Shown here: positions 61,219 to 64,000 of the stretch, one piece after another | Position numbering within the stretch: position 1 is the first letter of the stretch | Layout of the letters: every line of letters begins with the position of its first letter | DNA from: Torreya grandis | Lineage: Eukaryota > Streptophyta > Pinopsida > Cupressales > Taxaceae | Reading direction: 5' to 3' | Assembly (NCBI GenBank): GCA_037957365.1 | Contig: JARHVA010005491.1 | Span: forward strand, 252,001-316,000 | Length of the DNA: 64,000 nucleotides | Translations under genes and position numbers: made by a program | Notes under the pieces: generated by a model | What the model was told of the DNA's origin: nothing | Databases searched by the model: none | What the model saw: the letters and a program-made list of their open reading frames with translations, nothing else

Positions 61219-62200
61219 TAGCTTGACTATGCCCAGTTCCTTTCCAACCATAGCAAGGCCTTTGCCTGGACTTACAGCGACATGCCTGGCATCGACCCCA
61301 CCATTGCTACCCATAACATTGTCACCAAACCAGAGGCTAAGCCTGTTAGGCAGAAGCTTCGAAAGATGCATCCTCGCATTGCACTTCTTGTCAAAGAGGA
61401 GCTTCAGCACCTTCTTTCTGTCTCCTTCATCCAACCCATCGATTATCCACAGTGGGTCTCTAACATCGTCCCAGTTACTAAAGCAACTGGGGGGATTCGG
61501 ATCTGCACGGACTATCGCGACCTTAACCTAGCCTGTCCTAAAGACGACTTTCCCCTTCCCAACATCGACCAGCTTGTTGATCTCACGGCTGGCCATGAGA
61601 TGCTATCTCTCATGGACGGGTTTTCATGATACAATCAAATCCTGATCACACTGAAAGACCAGCACAAGACTACCTTTATCACCCCATGGGGGACTTTCTA
61701 CTATCGAGTCATGCCTTTCGGCCTAAAAAATGCTGGTGCCACTTATCAACGTGCCATGACTTACATTTTCCACGATCTCCTCCACAAAATCATGGAGGAC
61801 TATGTGGATGACCTTCTCGGCAAGTCCAAGCTCCGCTGCGACCACTTGACCATTCTCACAATCATCTTCTCTCGTCTCCTTCAATATAATGTCCACCTCA
61901 ACCCCAAGAAGTGTGTCTTTGGGGTCCTCTCAGGCAAACTTCTCAGCTTCATCATTTCTTTCCATGGTATCGAGATAGATCCCGCCAAGATCCGCGCTAT
62001 TCTCAAAATGCCGCCCCCGACCAATCTCAAGCAGCTTCGCAGTCTACAAGGGAAGCTCCAGTCTATTCACCGTTTCATCTCGCAACTTTCAGACCGCTGC
62101 CAACCTTTTCATCACCTCCTTAAGAAGGATGTCTCCTTTAAGTGGGATGAGAACTGTCAAGAGGCTTTTGAGGCCCTCAAAGGCTATCTGGTCTCTCCAC
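61219..62200 (+). pseudogene. Element G reverse transcriptase
   Basis: All main blocks are present: 'KPEAKPVRQKLRKMHPRIAL', 'WVSNIVPVTKATGGIRICTD' with 'YRDLNLACPKDDFPLPNID', 'LSLMDGFS', 'KTTFITPWGTFYYRVMPFGL' with 'KNAGATYQRAM', the polymerase motif Y-V-D-D at 61801-61812, and the thumb blocks 'ILKMPPPTNLKQLRSLQGKL'. Stops at 61219 and 61627. Apart from these it looks well preserved. Confidence 0.95.
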
Positions 62201-62680
62201 CAGTCCTCATTCCACCTAAGGATGACCAACCCTTCTACCTTTATATCTCTGCTACCAACCATTCATTAGGTGCCATGATCACGCACCGAGACGAGCATCA
62301 TCGCGAGCAAGCGGTTTACTACATCAGCCGAACACTGGTCGACTATGAAACTCGGTATACTCATACTGAGAAACTCTGTTTGGCATTAGTCTTTTCCGCT
62401 ACCAAGCTCTGCCACTATCTTCTCAACCACAAAACCTTTGTCGTCACTCACACTGACCCTCTCAAGTACATGCACTCCAAGCCATACCAGAATCAACGTA
62501 TGGCTTGGTGGCTCATGCTGCTTGCTGAGTTTGACTTCGAATTCATCCAACAGAAATCTATCAAGGGGCAAACCATTGCTGACCAACTGGCAGATGCCCC
62601 TCTTCTTGACAACCGACCTTCACACTGTGAGTTCCTTGACGAGTCTATCGCCACACTTTCCACCGATGACACCGTCTACC
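62201..62680 (+). pseudogene. Element G RT-linked RNase H, catalytic site degenerate
   Basis: 'DQPFYLYISATNHSLGAMIT', 'AVYYISRTLVDYETRYTHTE' and 'LCLALVFSATKLCHYLLNHK' give the RH order. The first catalytic Asp (T-D-A-S in active enzymes) reads Y-I-S-A, so this domain probably serves as a connection while aRH does the catalysis. No stop lies in it. Confidence 0.85.
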
Positions 62681-63070
62681 AGATGACTATGTTCTTTGAC
62701 GGCTCCAAATGTCAACTCGGTGGGGGTGCAGGGGTCATCCTCATCCCACTCGATGGGGAGCCCTTGCCTCTATCTTTCAAGCTTGACTTCGATTGTACCA
62801 ATAATATGGCCAAATACGAGGCCTTAATTTTGGGACTTCAGACTGCTCTTTCTCTCCACATCAAGTCTATCAACATCTTCGGCGACTCGCAGCTCATCGT
62901 TAATCAAGTTAACGGTTCATATCTCTATAAAAATGAAGTTTTACAGAGGTATAAGAATCGTGCTGACACTCTTTTGGCATCTTTCGACCATTACCTCTTA
63001 CAGACTGTTCCACGCTCTACGAACAAGTTTGCCGACACCATGGCTTCTCTTGCTTCGCATATCCCATCTT
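62681..63070 (+). pseudogene. Element G archaeal-type RNase H (aRH)
   Basis: Catalytic acids are all present: Asp in F-D-G-S-K (62698), Glu in K-Y-E-A-L (62818), Asp in G-D-S-Q-L (62884) and Asp in F-A-D-T-M (63034). The domain degrades RNA in RNA-DNA hybrids during reverse transcription. Its place after RH is the order usual for the Tat lineage. No stop lies inside; the element as a whole is broken by stops elsewhere. Confidence 0.92.
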
Positions 63071-64000
63071 CATCATCATCACCCCGCCTTTTTGTCACAG
63101 TGCATCGCATACCCTTACCTTCATACATCTCTCCTCACATCGACCATATCAATACTGTCAATTCTAGCCCACAAGATGACTGGTATAAGCAACTTGTGGA
63201 CTACTTGTCTCTTTCTGTCACTCCTCCCAACCTCTCTAGCAATGCGCAACGAGCTTTCATCAAGTGCACAGCTCGCTATACCATGCTAGGGGGTCTTCTC
63301 TATAAACGAGGCTTCGACGGCCTCCTTCTTCGCTATCTAACCTCCACTGAAGCTCCTTAAGCCATAAAGCAAGTCCACGACAGGATTTGTGGTGGACACT
63401 TCAGTGGAAACTCAGTTGCCAAGCGCCTCCTTTGCCTGGGTTATTATTGGCCCACCCTTCATCAAGACAGTAGCGATTATGTTCGGCGTTGCATCAAGTG
63501 TCAGCAGCACTCTAACCTGCTTCATCTCCCCAGTCACGCCTTGCAAGTCGCTCAAGATTTTTGGCCTTTCTCTCAGTGGGGCTTGGATCTCATCGGTGAG
63601 ATCAACCCTCACTCGTCTCTTTGTCATCAGTCCATCATCACTGCCACTGAGTATTTCACCAAGTGGGTGGAAGCCATTCCTCTCGTCTCCACAAAAGCTG
63701 ACAAAATTATCGACTTCATCAGCAGCCACATCATCTGTCGTTTCGGTGTCCCTCACAAAATCATCACCGACAATGGCAAGTCCTTCAAAAACAAGACTGT
63801 CCAAAAACTATGCGACTCATTTGGCATCAAACTCAGCTTTTCTTCGCCTTACTACCCACAAGAAAATGGGCAGGCCGAGGCTTCCAACAAAATTCTCACA
63901 AAAATTCTCATGAAGGTGGTCGATGATACAGGAAGGGATTGGCACGTTCATATCCCCTTCTCTTTGTGGGCCTACCGCACTAGCATCCGAACCTCTACAG
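63071..64000 (+). pseudogene. Element G integrase, cut by window end
   Basis: After a linker, a stop at 63358 and then 'AIKQVHDRICGGHFSGNSVA', 'LGYYWPTLHQDSSDYVRRCI' with 'KCQQH' (the H-H-C-C zinc region). The core shows 'FSQWGLDLIGEI' (first Asp), 'HKIITDNGKSFKN' (second Asp) and 'YYPQENGQAEASNK' (Glu), all catalytic acids kept. 'WAYRTSIRTST' is the last readable block. The C-terminus and any downstream ORF lie outside. Confidence 0.93.

Larger units (their letters stand above)
53650..64000 (+). mobile_element. Element G: Tat-type Ty3/gypsy element, 3' end outside window
   Basis: 5' LTR, primer site, leader with palindrome arrays, then gag-PR-RT-RH-aRH-INT in one direction. From about 56920 to the window end a single frame is kept, interrupted by 13 stop codons; two more stops and one frame change lie in the first part of gag. 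Base composition is clearly richer in G and C than the neighbours and CpG sites survive, so it is the youngest insertion here. It begins 36 bp to the right of element I. Confidence 0.93.

Overview
The window is plant nuclear DNA made almost entirely of nested Ty3/gypsy LTR retrotransposons in different states of decay. I found no host protein-coding gene, tRNA, rRNA or CRISPR array. Tat-type pol proteins (including a second, archaeal-type RNase H, aRH), one LTR with a plant-type tRNA-iMet primer site, and very deep nesting suggest a large, repeat-rich plant genome, possibly a gymnosperm. The species cannot be read from the sequence.

Layout. (1) Element E1, + strand: 5' LTR end 1-321, gag, protease (PR), aRH, reverse transcriptase (RT), RNase H (RH), integrase (INT) to about 6.4 kb, then a second large ORF (14.8-19.1 kb) and a 3' LTR ending at 20415. 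E1 is interrupted by element D (8233-14759, minus strand, complete with two LTRs and a 5-bp target-site duplication, TSD) and by a solo LTR (17472-18012). (2) 20660-37612: a tandem three-LTR composite (LTR-internal-LTR-internal-LTR) flanked by a perfect 5-bp duplication ATGAC. (3) Element H, minus strand, about 40.2-50.7 kb: same order as E1, PR-aRH-RT-RH-INT plus a downstream ORF. (4) Element I, + strand, 50714-53613, inserted in H: two LTRs, iMet primer site, gag and protease, with RT/RH and most of integrase deleted. (5) Element G, + strand, from 53650 past the window end: the youngest and most GC-rich, gag-PR-RT-RH-aRH-INT in one frame, broken by 15 stop codons and one frameshift.

The elements share features. 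E1, D, the tandem composite and G carry versions of one primer-binding site (TGGCACGCCCGGTGGGAC in G), differing largely by CpG decay. G and both tandem units also share an unusual leader array: about 40-bp repeats, each holding two 12-bp near-palindromes of the form ACCGACRTCGGT. E1 and H differ from G in having aRH between protease and RT, and both carry a related extra ORF after integrase. These three points (palindrome arrays, domain order, 3' ORF) are the best candidates for something undescribed. All calls come from reading by eye; no alignment, profile search or dating was run.
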